A DNA stretch of 64,000 nucleotides from Chloroflexota bacterium. Lineage in GTDB: Bacteria > Chloroflexota > Anaerolineae > Anaerolineales > Villigracilaceae. Made by a program: the position numbers and the translations under genes. The stretch is from NCBI GenBank assembly GCA_013388855.1, contig JACAEM010000031.1:62001-126000 (forward strand), read 5' to 3'. Positions 1 through 9,364 of the stretch are shown in pieces. Within the stretch, counting starts at the first letter, position 1. Each line of letters opens with the position of its first letter. The notes under the pieces were generated by a model. That model had not been told where the DNA came from, made no database searches, and worked only from the letters and a program-made list of their open reading frames with translations.

Positions 1-672
1 CGTCGCGGTCGCCGTCACGAGGTTGACGGGAATCTTCAGAATCTGCCCCGGTTGCAGGTCATTGGCGTTTTCGATATTGTTGACTGTGATGATCTCATCC
101 AGAATGCTGTTGAATTTTGCCGCAATGCCTGCCAGGGTGTCGCCAGGCAGGACGCGGTAGTCGATGCGTGTGCCGCGCGTCAAGTTAGGGGGGAGGGATG
201 TGGCAGTGGGAAGCGTGGATCCTGGTGCCGGGATTGTGATGATCTGTCCCGGGACAATATTGAAATTATCTGTGAGCGATGCGTTTGCGTTTAGGATCAA
301 TAACACACCATCTTCGCCCAGGTCGAATCTTTCAGCGATGGAGATCAGCGTGTCGCCTTCCTGAATGATGTAATCGGTCGGTCCGGAGCGGGTGGGAGTC
401 AGGGTGATAGTCGGCGTTTCAGTGATCGTCGCAGTAAAAGTGGGGGTCGTGGTGTTGGTGGGGGTGAACGTTAGCGTGGCAGTGGGCGTGTCAGTAGGGA
501 ACAATTCACCGATTGGGTTCTGTCCCGAACCGAACAGCCAGACTAGGATGATGATGATTCCTATCACGACCAGTGCAATAGCGCCGTACACCAACAATGG
601 CCCCCTCTGCTGGCGTCGTTTTCGGTAAGAGCTGATGACATTCGAAGTATTGGATGGATTTCGATTCAACAT
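1..672 (-). CDS. LysM-repeat membrane protein, partial (3' end outside window)
   Basis: The reading frame is open from an ATG at 672 to the window edge (224 codons). A basic N-terminus is followed by one membrane helix at about residues 27-47, then a Thr/Pro-rich linker (about 58-95), then two LysM domains (about 98-145 and 172-215) with the usual YxIQEGDTL and YRVLPGDTL openings. LysM binds N-acetylglucosamine polymers, so a membrane-tethered, wall- or glycan-binding protein is likely; any catalytic domain would lie beyond the edge. An AAGGAA element about 10 bases upstream supports the start. Seen: helix, linker, repeats. Inferred: cell-surface location. Confidence 0.85.
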   Translation of the reverse strand, partial: MLNRNPSNTSNVISSYRKRRQQRGPLLVYGAIALVVIGIIIILVWLFGSGQNPIGELFPTDTPTATLTFTPTNTTTPTFTATITETPTITLTPTRSGPTDYIIQEGDTLISIAERFDLGEDGVLLILNANASLTDNFNIVPGQIITIPAPGSTLPTATSLPPNLTRGTRIDYRVLPGDTLAGIAAKFNSILDEIITVNNIENANDLQPGQILKIPVNLVTATAT

Positions 673-793
673 TTTTATTATTTTCCTTTGAGAATGCAAA
701 AGGAATACGTTCAAGGTATCCTTTTACAGTGAAAATAATTCTACCTGAAAAATATGAGTTTCGCATAAGCGGTTTGGTGGTAGGACAGGCAGA

Positions 794-838
794 GAAACAA
801 AGTGGGCGCGTTCCAAAACGCGCCCACTTTGTTTCTTC
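794..838 (-). terminator. Strong hairpin terminator after uvrA
   Basis: A perfect 19-bp stem (794-812 with 817-835) has a 4-base loop. It sits just past the uvrA stop and before the LysM gene start on the same strand, so it probably ends uvrA transcription. The stem itself carries the T-rich flank. Confidence 0.7.
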
Positions 839-855
839 TTTATCGAAAAATCTTG

Positions 856-3735
856 TTATCTGTTCACGTGTTCTTTCAAATACTTGCCCGTAAACGAATC
901 TTTAACCTTCATCACTTGTTCGGGTGTGCCCTCGGCAATCAACTCACCGCCACGGTCGCCGCCTTCGGGACCCAGGTCGATCAGCCAGTCGGCGACCTTG
1001 ATGATGTCGAGGTTGTGTTCGATGATAAGCACCGAGTTGCCCGCGTCTACCAGCCTTTGCAGGACCTCGATCAGTTTGTGAACATCTGCCGCATGCAGCC
1101 CCACAGACGGTTCGTCCAACACGTACAGCGTGCGTCCAGTGGCGCGGCGAGAAAGCTCCTTCGAGAGCTTGACGCGCTGCGCCTCACCGCCGGATAACGT
1201 TGTAGCCGGTTGACCGATTCGGACGTAGCCCAATCCCACCTCCTGAAGCAATTTTAGTTTGCTTTGCATCGGGGGATAGTTCTTGAACTCCTCCAGCGCG
1301 TGGTCGACAGTCATATCCAACACATCGGCGATGGAATACTTGTCGCGGAACAACACCTGCAAGGTCTCGCGGTTGAAACGCTTTCCGTGACATACATCGC
1401 ACGGCACGTACACATCCGGCAGGAACTGCATCTCGATGCGCAGTTCACCCTGTCCCTGGCAGGCTTCGCAGCGACCGCCATGCACATTGAATGAGAAACG
1501 CCCCGGCTTATAGCCGCGCACCTTGCTTTCGGGCAGTTCGGCAAACAACTTTCGGATCTCATCAAACAACCCGGTGTACGTTCCAGGGTTCGAGCGTGGT
1601 GTGCGTCCAATGGGTGACTGGTCGATGTTGATGATCTTATCGAGATGCTCGATGCCTTCGATCTTCTTATGCTCGCCCCATTGCGTATGCGCGCCCATCA
1701 GTTTCGCGGCAAGCGCGTTGTACAGGATGTCACTCATCAGCGTGGACTTGCCAGAGCCGGAGACGCCTGTGATACACACCAGCTTCCCCAGCGGAATCTT
1801 GACATCGATATTCTTCAAATTGTTGGCGGATGCGCCCACGATCTTGAGACTTTTTCCGTTCCCCTCCCGCCTCTTTTTGGGGATCGGGACTTGTTTCCGC
1901 CCCGAAAGGTAGGCGCCTGTCAATGACTTTGGATGCGCCAGAATCTGCTTCGGCGTTCCCTCCGCAATGACTTGACCGCCGTGCTCGCCCGCCGCGGGAC
2001 CGAGGTCAATGACCCAATCCGCCTCGCGGATCGTTTCATCGTCGTGCTCGACGACCAGCACGGTGTTGCCCAAATCGCGCAGACCTTTGAGCGTTTCCAA
2101 CAGCCGCGAATTGTCGCGCGGATGCAGCCCAATGGACGGTTCATCCAGCACATACAACACACCTACCAGTCGTGAGCCAACCTGTGTTGCCAGACGGATG
2201 CGTTGTGCCTCCCCGCCGGACAGTGTCACGGCAGAGCGATTCAGGGTCAGGTAATCCAGACCAACATTTACGAGAAATGTGAGACGTTCCTGAATCTCCT
2301 TGATGACACGCTCGGCAATTGCCCTCTGTTTGGATGTAAGTGGGGAATTCTTGCCGCCCAGTTTCTTGACCCAATCCAGTGTCTGCAGCACGGGCCACGA
2401 GTTGGCTTCCACGATATTGACATTGTCCACGGTCACAGCCAGCGCGGCGGGGTTGAGACGTTTTCCCTTGCATGTCGGGCAGGGGCGGTCGGTCATGAAT
2501 TCGCTGATCTTCTCGCGGATATATTCGGAGTTGGTCTCGCGATAACGGCGCTCCAGGTTGGTGATGATCCCTTCGAAGGCACGCGTGAACTTGAACTCGT
2601 TCCCGTTTGTGTTCTTGTATGTCATCTGAATCTGTTTGTCGCCTGTGCCATACAGGATGACGTTCAGTTGCTCTCTGGTGAGGTCCTTGACGGGTTTGTC
2701 GAGGTCGATTTTGTAGTAACGTGCCGCCGCTTCGAGCGCCTGCCAGTAGTAACCGCCTTCTTCTTTCGGCCCGCTCCATTCCATGCTGGCGACCGCTCCC
2801 TCGTTCAGGGACCGCTCCGGGTCCGGGATGATGCGCTCCGGGTCGATTTCCAGTTTTGAGCCAAGTCCCTGACAATCCGGGCAAGCGCCCTGCGGCGTGT
2901 TGAACGAGAAGGTGCGCGGTTCCACTTCCGCGATGCTGACGCCATGCTCGGGGCAGGCGAGATGCTCGGAGAAATGGATGTCCTCGTTCTTATCCACAAG
3001 GTTGACCGAGACATAACCCTCGCCAAACTTGAGCGCGGTCTCGACCGAATCGGTCAGACGGGTGCGCGCAGCTTTTTTTTCTTCCTTGCTACCGTTTTGC
3101 GAAATGACGAGGCGGTCCACGACGGCTTCGATAGTGTGTTGCTTGTAGCGGTCGAGTTCGATCTCCTCGTCGAGCGTCGAGACAGTCCCATCCACGCGGG
3201 CGCGAGTGAAGCCTGCCTTGCGGATTTCCTCAAAGACGGCTTGATATGTCCCTTTGCGGGCGCGGACGAGGGGAGAAAGGATCAGCACTCGCGTGCCATC
3301 GGGGAGTCTCTCGATTTTGTCCACGATTTCCTCTGCGGATTGTCTGACCACCTCCCGCCCACAAACGGGGCAGTGCGGAATGCCTGCACGCGCAAACAGG
3401 AGACGCATGTAGTCGTAGATTTCGGTAACGGTGCCTACTGTCGAGCGCGGGTTGTGACTCGTCGATTTTTGATCGATGGACACGGCGGGCGAAAGTCCGT
3501 CTATATAATCCACATCGGGCTTATCCATCTGTCCGATGAATTGGCGTGCATACGCCGACAGCGACTCAACGTAGCGGCGCTGACCTTCTGCGAAGATGGT
3601 ATCGAATGCCAGCGAGGATTTTCCCGAACCCGAAAGCCCGGTGATGACCACAAACCTGTCACGGGGGATTTCGACGGTAATGTTTTTCAGATTATGGACT
3701 CGCGCGCCGACGACGCGGATGACGTTGGATGACAT
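856..3735 (-). CDS. uvrA: Excinuclease ABC subunit A
   Basis: UvrA is the damage-recognition ATPase of nucleotide excision repair; it dimerises and loads UvrB. The protein (about 959 residues, normal length) has two ABC ATPase halves, each with a Walker A (GLSGSGKSS near residue 35, GVSGSGKST in the C half) and an LSGGEAQR signature, plus CxxC zinc modules (CPVCG, CPDCQG, CPTCKG, CEACQG...CDVCHG). An in-frame ATG exists at 3747, but the ATG at 3735 has a GAGGAG ribosome site six bases before it and gives the usual MSSNVIRV-type start. A TATAAT box at 3759-3764 drives it. No uvrB or uvrC lies nearby. Confidence 0.97.
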   Translation of the reverse strand: MSSNVIRVVGARVHNLKNITVEIPRDRFVVITGLSGSGKSSLAFDTIFAEGQRRYVESLSAYARQFIGQMDKPDVDYIDGLSPAVSIDQKSTSHNPRSTVGTVTEIYDYMRLLFARAGIPHCPVCGREVVRQSAEEIVDKIERLPDGTRVLILSPLVRARKGTYQAVFEEIRKAGFTRARVDGTVSTLDEEIELDRYKQHTIEAVVDRLVISQNGSKEEKKAARTRLTDSVETALKFGEGYVSVNLVDKNEDIHFSEHLACPEHGVSIAEVEPRTFSFNTPQGACPDCQGLGSKLEIDPERIIPDPERSLNEGAVASMEWSGPKEEGGYYWQALEAAARYYKIDLDKPVKDLTREQLNVILYGTGDKQIQMTYKNTNGNEFKFTRAFEGIITNLERRYRETNSEYIREKISEFMTDRPCPTCKGKRLNPAALAVTVDNVNIVEANSWPVLQTLDWVKKLGGKNSPLTSKQRAIAERVIKEIQERLTFLVNVGLDYLTLNRSAVTLSGGEAQRIRLATQVGSRLVGVLYVLDEPSIGLHPRDNSRLLETLKGLRDLGNTVLVVEHDDETIREADWVIDLGPAAGEHGGQVIAEGTPKQILAHPKSLTGAYLSGRKQVPIPKKRREGNGKSLKIVGASANNLKNIDVKIPLGKLVCITGVSGSGKSTLMSDILYNALAAKLMGAHTQWGEHKKIEGIEHLDKIINIDQSPIGRTPRSNPGTYTGLFDEIRKLFAELPESKVRGYKPGRFSFNVHGGRCEACQGQGELRIEMQFLPDVYVPCDVCHGKRFNRETLQVLFRDKYSIADVLDMTVDHALEEFKNYPPMQSKLKLLQEVGLGYVRIGQPATTLSGGEAQRVKLSKELSRRATGRTLYVLDEPSVGLHAADVHKLIEVLQRLVDAGNSVLIIEHNLDIIKVADWLIDLGPEGGDRGGELIAEGTPEQVMKVKDSFTGKYLKEHVNR

Positions 3736-3751
3736 ATGACTCCTCATGGGA

Positions 3752-3768
3752 GAATGAAATTATAGCAC
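3752..3768 (-). promoter_or_regulatory. Extended -10 promoter of uvrA
   Basis: On the minus strand GTGCTATAATTTCAT contains TGC-TATAAT, an extended -10 (TATAAT at 3759-3764). No convincing -35 is seen. The same 15 bases recur upstream of the zinc-repeat gene at 32513. Confidence 0.55.
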
Positions 3769-4246
3769 ATTTGTTTCAATAATGATTTTTCAGTGTTACA
3801 TATACAAAGATGGCAAACCTTTATTATACCAACCCTGCCAAGGGGACTTCGGAAATCATATGTTGGGGAATGTCTAACATCGAAATCAACAACTTCCATC
3901 ATTGCGAGGAGGGCGGTAGCCCGACGAAGCAAACTCCTCGCAAATTCTGGGATTGCTTCGCCCTTTCGGGCTCGCAATGACATGGTTATGTGTTGGATGA
4001 TGGACACTCCCATATGTTGTTGCGGAACCCGATGGAGGCAAAGCAATTTCCATCGAAACGGGCAGATCTTATCGAGAGACATGCCCTCATTTATCAGGAG
4101 ATTGATCCGGACAAATCGGCATCACCCCTGCAACGACATTCCCTTCGCGTGCTTGCAACGAAATTAAAATATCCCATGTTATACTCACTGCAACTTCTAA
4201 AACCCGTCGGGGTTATTTCTTTTGACCCTGCCGGTAGGATCGCTGA
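3765..4246. other. Intergenic region with repeat A and a sigma-gene promoter
   Basis: About 480 bases without a credible gene. It holds repeat copy A1 and a TATACT box at 4180-4185 that probably serves the sigma gene (leader about 55 bases). Short ORFs here are built from the repeat and have no ribosome sites. Confidence 0.5.
3898..3983. repeat. Dispersed palindromic repeat A, copy 1
   Basis: Begins TCATTGCGAGGAGGGC and ends GGGCTCGCAATGACA, with internal CGACGAAGCAA and its complement TTGCTTCG. The ends are inverted. Related copies lie at 8504, 29384, 31230-31465 and 38654, always between genes. Non-coding and REP/MITE-like. Confidence 0.8.
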
Positions 4247-4819
4247 GTGCCGGAGATTGAGTTCAACGAAGATGAAGTCCTGACGCGCGCTTCACAGGGT
4301 GACCGGGATGCCTTTGGTCTGCTCTACGAGCGTTATATCGACCGTATCTTCAACTATGTATACTACCGAACAGGGAACCTCCACGACGCGGAGGATCTCA
4401 CAGCACGCGTTTTTCAACGGGCGATGAACCACATCAAGAATTATACCGACCGCGGCGTGCCGTTCTCTGCCTGGTTGTACCGCATTGCTCATAATCTGGT
4501 AGCCAACTGGCACCGTGACCGAAGCCGCAGGCAGGAGATCCCGATTAACGATGTGCCGGTGCTTCCTTCCAAAGGCGACCACCCGGAACGGAATCTGGTC
4601 CGCTCACAGGAGGAGGAGGCGCTTCTCAAACTCATCCGGCGCCTGCCTGCCGAACGACAGAATCTTCTCATTCTCAAGTTCGTCGAGAACATGTCGAACG
4701 CGGAGATCGGCGAAATCATGGGACGCAGTGAAGGCGCGGTCAAGAGTCTGTATCACCGCACATTGCTGGCGTTGCGCGATCAGTTGGGCGATCAGCAGAT
4801 CAATTTGGAAGGAGAATGA
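4247..4819 (+). CDS. ECF-type RNA polymerase sigma factor
   Basis: A 190-residue sigma-70 family protein of ECF size: region 2 (GDRDAFGLLYERYIDRIFNY through the FSAWLYRIAHN motif, about 18-85) and region 4 (LPAERQNLLILKF...EIGEIMGRSEGAVKSLYHR, about 130-180), with no regions 1 or 3. It would direct polymerase to a small regulon. The start is a GTG preceded by AGGA. The ribosome site of the DegV gene overlaps its 3' end, so the two are cotranscribed; a small membrane protein at 5685 follows and could be its anti-sigma partner (inference only). Confidence 0.9.
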   Translation: MPEIEFNEDEVLTRASQGDRDAFGLLYERYIDRIFNYVYYRTGNLHDAEDLTARVFQRAMNHIKNYTDRGVPFSAWLYRIAHNLVANWHRDRSRRQEIPINDVPVLPSKGDHPERNLVRSQEEEALLKLIRRLPAERQNLLILKFVENMSNAEIGEIMGRSEGAVKSLYHRTLLALRDQLGDQQINLEGE

Positions 4820-4821
4820 GC

Positions 4822-5670
4822 ATGTTGCGAATTGTGACCGACGGGGCAGTGGACCTTCCGGCGGAATGGTATCAACAATACGACATTCAACGCATCCCGA
4901 TCAATGTACATTTTGGGGAGGAAAAAACCTTCATTCAGGATGAAGAACTTTCCATGGATGAGTTTTATAGACTGGTGGATGGCAAAAGTTTGCCGCACCC
5001 CAAAACCTCCCAGCCGTCGCCACACCAATTCGTCGAGTTTTATAAGAAGATTGCCCAGCCCGGCGATACGATTCTCTCGGTTCATATAACGAGCAAACTC
5101 TCCGGCACCTATGCTTCCTGTGTGTCCGCCGCGGAAGAATTGAAAGGCACATACAACATCGTGCCCGTAGATACGCTGTGCGGTTCGATCGGTACTGCTT
5201 TTATGTGCCGTTCCGCCCGCCTGATGGAGCGCGCCGGCAAGAGTGTGGACGAGATCGTCAAGTTCATCGAGGAGGTTCGCAGTAATACGCTCATTATTCT
5301 GACCCTCGATACTCTCGAATATGCCCGGCGCAGCGGACGCGTGGGCACCCTCTCCGCCGCGCTGGCTTCGGTGTTGAATGTCAAGCCGATCGCCATGCTC
5401 AAGGACGGACTGGTCGAAATGGTGGACCGCGTTCGCACCCGCAAAGCCGCCATTGAGCGCGTGCTGGAATTGGCCAAGGAATCTTACGGAAACAGCCTTG
5501 TCCATGTCGGTGTGGTGCATGCTCGTGACCTTGCTTCCGCCCAAATGCTGGCAGAGCAGGCGAAAAAGGCGTTGAATGTGAAGGAATTGTTCATTACCGA
5601 CCTATCCATTTCGCTTGCCATCAATTTTGGACCGGGCACGGTTGGAATTGTGTTATATCCTGTTGAGTAG
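4822..5670 (+). CDS. DegV family fatty-acid-binding protein
   Basis: DegV proteins bind a fatty acid in a two-domain fold, and some act as FakB carriers for fatty acid kinase. Family marks are the IVTDGAVDLP N-terminus, the KTSQPSPHQF segment, the SxxLSGTYAS ligand loop near residue 95, and LEYARRSGRVG near residue 170. Length (282 residues) is normal. Two ATGs lie at 4816 and 4822; AAGGAG at 4809-4814 is ideally spaced for 4822 and too close for 4816. No FakA-type kinase lies nearby, so the partner is unknown. Confidence 0.9.
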   Translation: MLRIVTDGAVDLPAEWYQQYDIQRIPINVHFGEEKTFIQDEELSMDEFYRLVDGKSLPHPKTSQPSPHQFVEFYKKIAQPGDTILSVHITSKLSGTYASCVSAAEELKGTYNIVPVDTLCGSIGTAFMCRSARLMERAGKSVDEIVKFIEEVRSNTLIILTLDTLEYARRSGRVGTLSAALASVLNVKPIAMLKDGLVEMVDRVRTRKAAIERVLELAKESYGNSLVHVGVVHARDLASAQMLAEQAKKALNVKELFITDLSISLAINFGPGTVGIVLYPVE

Positions 5671-5684
5671 AAATGTGAGAATGA

Positions 5685-5960
5685 ATGGTTAGACGTAAGA
5701 CTATACATCCCGATCAGGAACTGGACAAGCTGGAGGCGCATCTCGCGGGGACGCTGAGACCTGTCACGCCTCCAAAGGATGTCATCCACCGCCTGCGCGA
5801 GAGAATCCGCTTCCCGCAGCCGCATGAGATCGCCTCACACCTGCGTGGCGAATGGACGAAGATGTGGCTGGTGTTTGGCGGGGTAATGTCCGGTTTTTTG
5901 GTGCTGATTACGGTAGCACGAGCGTTTTTCTATCTGGCAGGGCGCAGGCACGGGGGATAA
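5685..5960 (+). CDS. Small single-pass membrane protein, possible anti-sigma partner
   Basis: A 91-residue protein not assigned to a family. A charged N-terminal half (about 1-58, with an Arg-rich HRLRERIRF helix) is followed by one membrane helix (about 61-84) and a short basic tail. It lies 14 bases after degV in the operon begun by the ECF sigma gene. A cytoplasmic charged domain plus one helix behind an ECF sigma gene is the shape of a minimal anti-sigma factor, but no zinc-binding HxxxCxxC motif is present, so the role is a guess. Confidence 0.65.
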   Translation: MVRRKTIHPDQELDKLEAHLAGTLRPVTPPKDVIHRLRERIRFPQPHEIASHLRGEWTKMWLVFGGVMSGFLVLITVARAFFYLAGRRHGG

Positions 5961-5975
5961 AGTTGGAGAAAGTGA

Positions 5976-6016
5976 CAGCGCCGAAAGTCTATGCTGACTT
6001 TCGGCGCTGGTTTATT
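5976..6016. terminator. Bidirectional terminator
   Basis: A 14-bp perfect stem (5976-5989 with 5996-6009) and 6-base loop are followed by GTTTATTTT. It lies between convergent genes and can stop transcription from both sides. Confidence 0.8.
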
Positions 6017-6338
6017 TTAGCAGTTCTTCACACAACATTTTTGCTTCAGCGACCAGGTCGGCGTCCACAGGGAGTTTGAATTCCTCGGTGACGCGCAGAG
6101 TCAGATGGTCGATGATCAGCTTTACGTCGGGAGAAAGAGCCGGGTCATCCTTGAGCAGATGTAGCAAATCGACCGCGCTGGCGCTTGGCGGCTGAATCCC
6201 CTGCCGGGTCAGATATTCCCGGATTGCAATTCCAGCCGCACGCCGGGCACAGACGCGTGCCTGTCCCTCATTGCCTCTTGCGCGCGCGCCCTCCGCCGTT
6301 GCAAATTCCTTTTGGATCTGTTCCTGCCAGTGGGACAT
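6012..6338 (-). CDS. Small helical protein of unknown function
   Basis: A 108-residue, soluble, all-helical protein that I do not recognise with certainty. The N-terminal half has a heptad-like Ala/Arg helix (ARVCARRAAGIAIREYL, about 28-44), somewhat like HEPN-type helical bundles, but the diagnostic RxxxxH motif is absent. It starts 3 bases after the glycosyltransferase stop on the same strand, so the two form an operon. Confidence 0.7.
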   Translation of the reverse strand: MSHWQEQIQKEFATAEGARARGNEGQARVCARRAAGIAIREYLTRQGIQPPSASAVDLLHLLKDDPALSPDVKLIIDHLTLRVTEEFKLPVDADLVAEAKMLCEELLK

Positions 6339-6341
6339 GTT

Positions 6342-7025
6342 TCAATCTACAAAGCGGTATTTCAACAGCGCCCAGACCGCCTCGAAGGCATCTTTGAGTT
6401 TGATCTTTTTGCCTTCGGAGTAATCGCGCGGGTTGAAGGAGATTGGCACTTCGAAGATGCGGTATTTGCGTTTGAGGATCTTGGCGGTGAATTCAGGCTC
6501 GAAGTTAAAGCGTTTGGCTTTGATGGTCATTCCTTCGATCACTTTGCGGCGGAAAACCTTGTACCCGGTCTCCATGTCGGTGAGGATGGAGTCGTACAGG
6601 ATGTTGGTCATAAAGGTCAGTAATTGATTGGCGACCTGGTGCCAGAACATGGTGACTCGGTGCGGGCCGCCCAGAAATCGCGAACCATAGACTACATCTG
6701 CCAGTCCTTCCTGGATGGGTTTGAGCAGGTGCGGGTAATCGCGCGGGTCGTATTCCAGGTCGGCATCCTGGATCAGCAGGATATCGCCCTTGGCAGCTTT
6801 CATGCCGGTGACGACCGCGGCTCCCTTGCCCTGGTTGCGTTCGTGCAGGATGACGCGAACTTTTTTCTTCCCATCCATGGCTTTTAACGCCTCGCGCGTG
6901 CCGTCTTTTGAGCCGTCATCCACGACGACGATCTCGGATGCAAGTTTTGTGGATTGGACGCGCTTGATGATTTCGTGAATATTGTTCACTTCGTTATACA
7001 CAGGAATGATCACAGAAAGGTTCAT
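6342..7025 (-). CDS. Family 2 glycosyltransferase, dolichol-phosphate mannosyltransferase type
   Basis: A 227-residue GT-A enzyme resembling DPM1-like polyprenyl-phosphate sugar transferases, which make lipid-linked sugars at the membrane. Visible motifs: SVIIPVYNE start, VVVDDGSKDGT (about 35-45), the DADLEYDP metal-binding DxD region (about 92-99), GSRF, and a DMETGYKVFRR acceptor motif. It lacks the C-terminal membrane helices of some relatives. The frame stays open upstream to 7280, but the family N-terminus begins at the ATG at 7025, and a TATAAT box at 7036-7041 leaves only a few bases of leader. Confidence 0.9.
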   Translation of the reverse strand: MNLSVIIPVYNEVNNIHEIIKRVQSTKLASEIVVVDDGSKDGTREALKAMDGKKKVRVILHERNQGKGAAVVTGMKAAKGDILLIQDADLEYDPRDYPHLLKPIQEGLADVVYGSRFLGGPHRVTMFWHQVANQLLTFMTNILYDSILTDMETGYKVFRRKVIEGMTIKAKRFNFEPEFTAKILKRKYRIFEVPISFNPRDYSEGKKIKLKDAFEAVWALLKYRFVD

Positions 7026-7033
7026 AGTGGTTT

Positions 7034-7043
7034 CGATTATAAC
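7034..7043 (-). promoter_or_regulatory. -10 box of the glycosyltransferase gene
   Basis: TATAAT on the minus strand at 7036-7041, ten bases before the ATG at 7025, predicts a nearly leaderless mRNA. The -35 is not clear. Confidence 0.4.
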
Positions 7044-7105
7044 GGAGACTGCACGTTCCAATACAACTGCAATCCAGCTTGAACAGAGTTTCCCGTAAGT
7101 AGCAG

Positions 7106-7111
7106 TATAAT
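7106..7111 (+). promoter_or_regulatory. -10 box of the AAA+ ATPase gene
   Basis: TATAAT at 7106-7111 would start transcription near 7118 and give a leader of about 47 bases with a GGGAGGTG ribosome site. A TTGAAC at 7079-7084 is 21 bases away, too far for a standard -35. Confidence 0.4.
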
Positions 7112-7164
7112 TCGGGTGCCATGTTGAAATTGGACTCATCGATGAATCCTCACCGGGAGGTGTT

Positions 7165-8496
7165 ATGACCAATCCGCTAGGAAGACCAGCCGTGGGTACA
7201 GCTTTATTTTCGCCGCCGCCCATCAACTCTGTGGACGACACAGGACTTTCCGCGCTTTGGCTGCAGGACCTGGCGCTCAAAATTCTTTATTCACAGGGAT
7301 ACATGAGCGGCTTCAAAATCGCCGAATTGATCGCTCTGCCATTTGCCGGTGTTACAGATGGTATTCTGGAGTCCCTCAAGCGCGAGAAGCTGATTGAAGT
7401 GAAGTCATCCCAGGGCGGGTTGGGAGAGGGCGCGTATACGTACGGTATCACAGGAGCTGGCATCACTCGTGCACGTGAGGCGCTGGAACGCAGTCAGTAC
7501 GCGGGTCCCGCGCCGGTGCCGTTCGAGGTCTATAACGAAGCCATCCGCCGCCAAAAAAGCGGGCGCATGACCGTCACATCCCGGACGATGCGCCAGATCC
7601 TCTCACAGATGGTCATGTCCGAGTCCCTCTTTCAGCGGTTGGGACCGGCGCTTAACTCAGGCACCTCCATTTTTATGTACGGCCCCCCCGGCAATGGCAA
7701 GACCAGCATTGCGCGCGCGTTCGGCAACCTGGTGTTGAGCCAGTCCATGTACATTCCGTATGCCTTATATCTCGACGGGCAGGTGATCAAGGTCTACGAT
7801 CAGGTCAGCCACCGCGTTGCACCGGATCGCGATACGCCGGAAGGTTCTGGCGGAACGGGCAACCTGCGCACCAGCCAGCGGCGCGACCCGCGCTGGATCA
7901 AGGTACGGCGTCCGTTCATTGTGGTCGGCGGCGAGTTGACTCTCGAAGGTCTTGACCTTGTGTACGATGAAGTCCATAAGTTTTACGAGGCGCCTTTTCA
8001 GGTGAAGGCGAACGGTGGGATTCTTCTGATCGATGACTTCGGGCGGCAACAAGTCCGCCCGCGCGACCTGCTCAACCGCTGGATCGTTCCGCTCGAAAAC
8101 CGCGTGGATTTTCTCACGCTTCACAACGGACGAAAGGTCGAAGTCCCGTTCGACGTTTTGATTGTGTTTTCGACCAATCTTCCGCCCAAGGACCTCGTGG
8201 ATGAAGCCTTCCTGCGCCGCCTGCGTCACAAAATTGAAGTGGGCGACCCCTCCTATGAGGAATACCGGGAGATTTTCAGACGCGTGGCGCAGGATAAAAA
8301 GGTGGAATACAGCGATCAGGGGCTGGCTTATTTATTGCAGGAATGGTACATAAAACGGAACCGCAAACTGCGCGCCTCGCATCCGCGCGATCTATGCGAC
8401 CAGATCCTGGACATTGCCAGTTATCTTGCCGTCCCGCCGACCATGTCCCGTGAGATGATTGACCGCGCGGCGATGGCGTATTTTGTGGATATCTAA
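7165..8496 (+). CDS. AAA+ ATPase with N-terminal winged-helix-like domain
   Basis: A 443-residue protein. Residues about 25-110 look like a winged helix (SGFKIAELI...GYxITGAGITRAREAL). The AAA+ core follows with Walker A GPPGNGKT at 173-180, Walker B GGILLIDD at 284-291, a sensor-1-like VFSTN near 332, and an arginine-rich LRRLRHKIEV segment. A long insert between Walker A and B (about 205-275) is unusual for MoxR-type proteins. Conserved proteins of this layout have no assigned role that I know. The start has GGGAGGTG at ideal spacing. It stands alone; no substrate or partner is evident. Confidence 0.85.
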   Translation: MTNPLGRPAVGTALFSPPPINSVDDTGLSALWLQDLALKILYSQGYMSGFKIAELIALPFAGVTDGILESLKREKLIEVKSSQGGLGEGAYTYGITGAGITRAREALERSQYAGPAPVPFEVYNEAIRRQKSGRMTVTSRTMRQILSQMVMSESLFQRLGPALNSGTSIFMYGPPGNGKTSIARAFGNLVLSQSMYIPYALYLDGQVIKVYDQVSHRVAPDRDTPEGSGGTGNLRTSQRRDPRWIKVRRPFIVVGGELTLEGLDLVYDEVHKFYEAPFQVKANGGILLIDDFGRQQVRPRDLLNRWIVPLENRVDFLTLHNGRKVEVPFDVLIVFSTNLPPKDLVDEAFLRRLRHKIEVGDPSYEEYREIFRRVAQDKKVEYSDQGLAYLLQEWYIKRNRKLRASHPRDLCDQILDIASYLAVPPTMSREMIDRAAMAYFVDI

Positions 8497-8503
8497 TTGA
8501 TCA

Positions 8504-8600
8504 TGTCATTGCGAGATGTGGCGCAAAGCGCCGCGACGAAGCATTCTCCTGTCGTGCCCGCGGGGAAGCACCTCGTCTCTTCTGGTCGCTCGCAGTGACA
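8504..8600. repeat. Dispersed palindromic repeat A, copy 2
   Basis: Begins TGTCATTGCGAG and ends GCTCGCAGTGACA, with CGACGAAGCA inside. It fills the gap between the AAA+ gene and the GDPD gene; the GDPD frame stays open through it, which would give a false N-terminal extension. Confidence 0.75.
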
Positions 8601-8611
8601 ATTCATTTCCC

Positions 8612-9364
8612 ATGTTGGAATCCTACCCTCGTCCCTTCATCTTTGCCCATCGCGGAGCGTCCGCTCATGCGCCGGAGAATACCCTCGCGGCGTTCGAACT
8701 GGCATTGACCCAGAACGCCGACGGCATCGAACTCGATGTGAAACTATCAAAAGACGGTCATGTGATCGTCATCCACGACCCGACGGTGGACCGGATGACC
8801 GGCGCGCATGGTAAAGTCAAAGACATGACCCTTGCCGACCTGCGTTCTCTGGGGGCGGGCAGTTTCTTTTCCCGGAATTTCAGTGGTGAGAAGATCCCGA
8901 CCCTGGAGGAAGTGTTCGAAGCGGTGGGGAAACGCACCTTCATCAACGTGGAATTGACCAATTACACCACCCGGCACGATCATCTTGTGGAGTCGGTCTG
9001 CATGTTGGTCAAGAAGTTCAATCTGCAAAAGCGGGTGATGTTTTCGTCATTTTATGCCCCGAACCTTTCGAAAGCGCGTAGTTACCTGCCTGAAGTGCCG
9101 TGCGGGTTGCTTGCCCTGAACGGATTCCTCGGTGCGTGGGCACGTTCGTTCGGCTACGCATTTGGAAAATATCAGGCGTTGCATCCATATCTGACGGATG
9201 TCACACCGCAACAGGTCCAGCGGGTGCATCGTCTGAAGGGACGCGTCCATGTGTGGACGGTGAACAAGGCGGAGGACATGCGCCGCCTCTTTCATTGGGA
9301 TGTAGATGCGATCTTTACGGATGATCCGCAATTGGCGGTGCAGGTGCGCGGGGAAGTAAAATGA
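8612..9364 (+). CDS. Glycerophosphodiester phosphodiesterase family protein
   Basis: Hydrolyses glycerophosphodiesters to glycerol-3-phosphate and an alcohol, in phospholipid turnover. The GDPD catalytic set is intact: H13-R14 (AHRGAS), E40 and D42 (GIELDVKLSKDG), H55 (VIHDPTVDR), and a C-terminal VHVWTVN and DAIFTDDP pair. It has 250 residues and no signal peptide, so it is cytoplasmic. The ATG at 8612 is chosen because the upstream open frame lies in repeat A. It overlaps the next gene by ATGA, so it is translationally coupled to the GH3 protein. Confidence 0.9.
   Translation: MLESYPRPFIFAHRGASAHAPENTLAAFELALTQNADGIELDVKLSKDGHVIVIHDPTVDRMTGAHGKVKDMTLADLRSLGAGSFFSRNFSGEKIPTLEEVFEAVGKRTFINVELTNYTTRHDHLVESVCMLVKKFNLQKRVMFSSFYAPNLSKARSYLPEVPCGLLALNGFLGAWARSFGYAFGKYQALHPYLTDVTPQQVQRVHRLKGRVHVWTVNKAEDMRRLFHWDVDAIFTDDPQLAVQVRGEVK

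Noticed and set aside
3793-4167. 124-codon open frame between uvrA and the sigma gene
   Set aside because: Runs through palindromic repeat A and the sigma promoter; no ribosome site.
4153-4185. TTGCAA with TATACT as a full promoter for the sigma gene
   Set aside because: The spacer is 21 bases, too long; only the -10 is kept as likely.
7026-7280. N-terminal extension of the glycosyltransferase
   Set aside because: Lies upstream of its -10 box and antisense to the AAA+ gene; the family start is at 7025.
8516-8611. N-terminal extension of GDPD
   Set aside because: Consists of repeat A; the catalytic N-terminus begins at the ATG at 8612.
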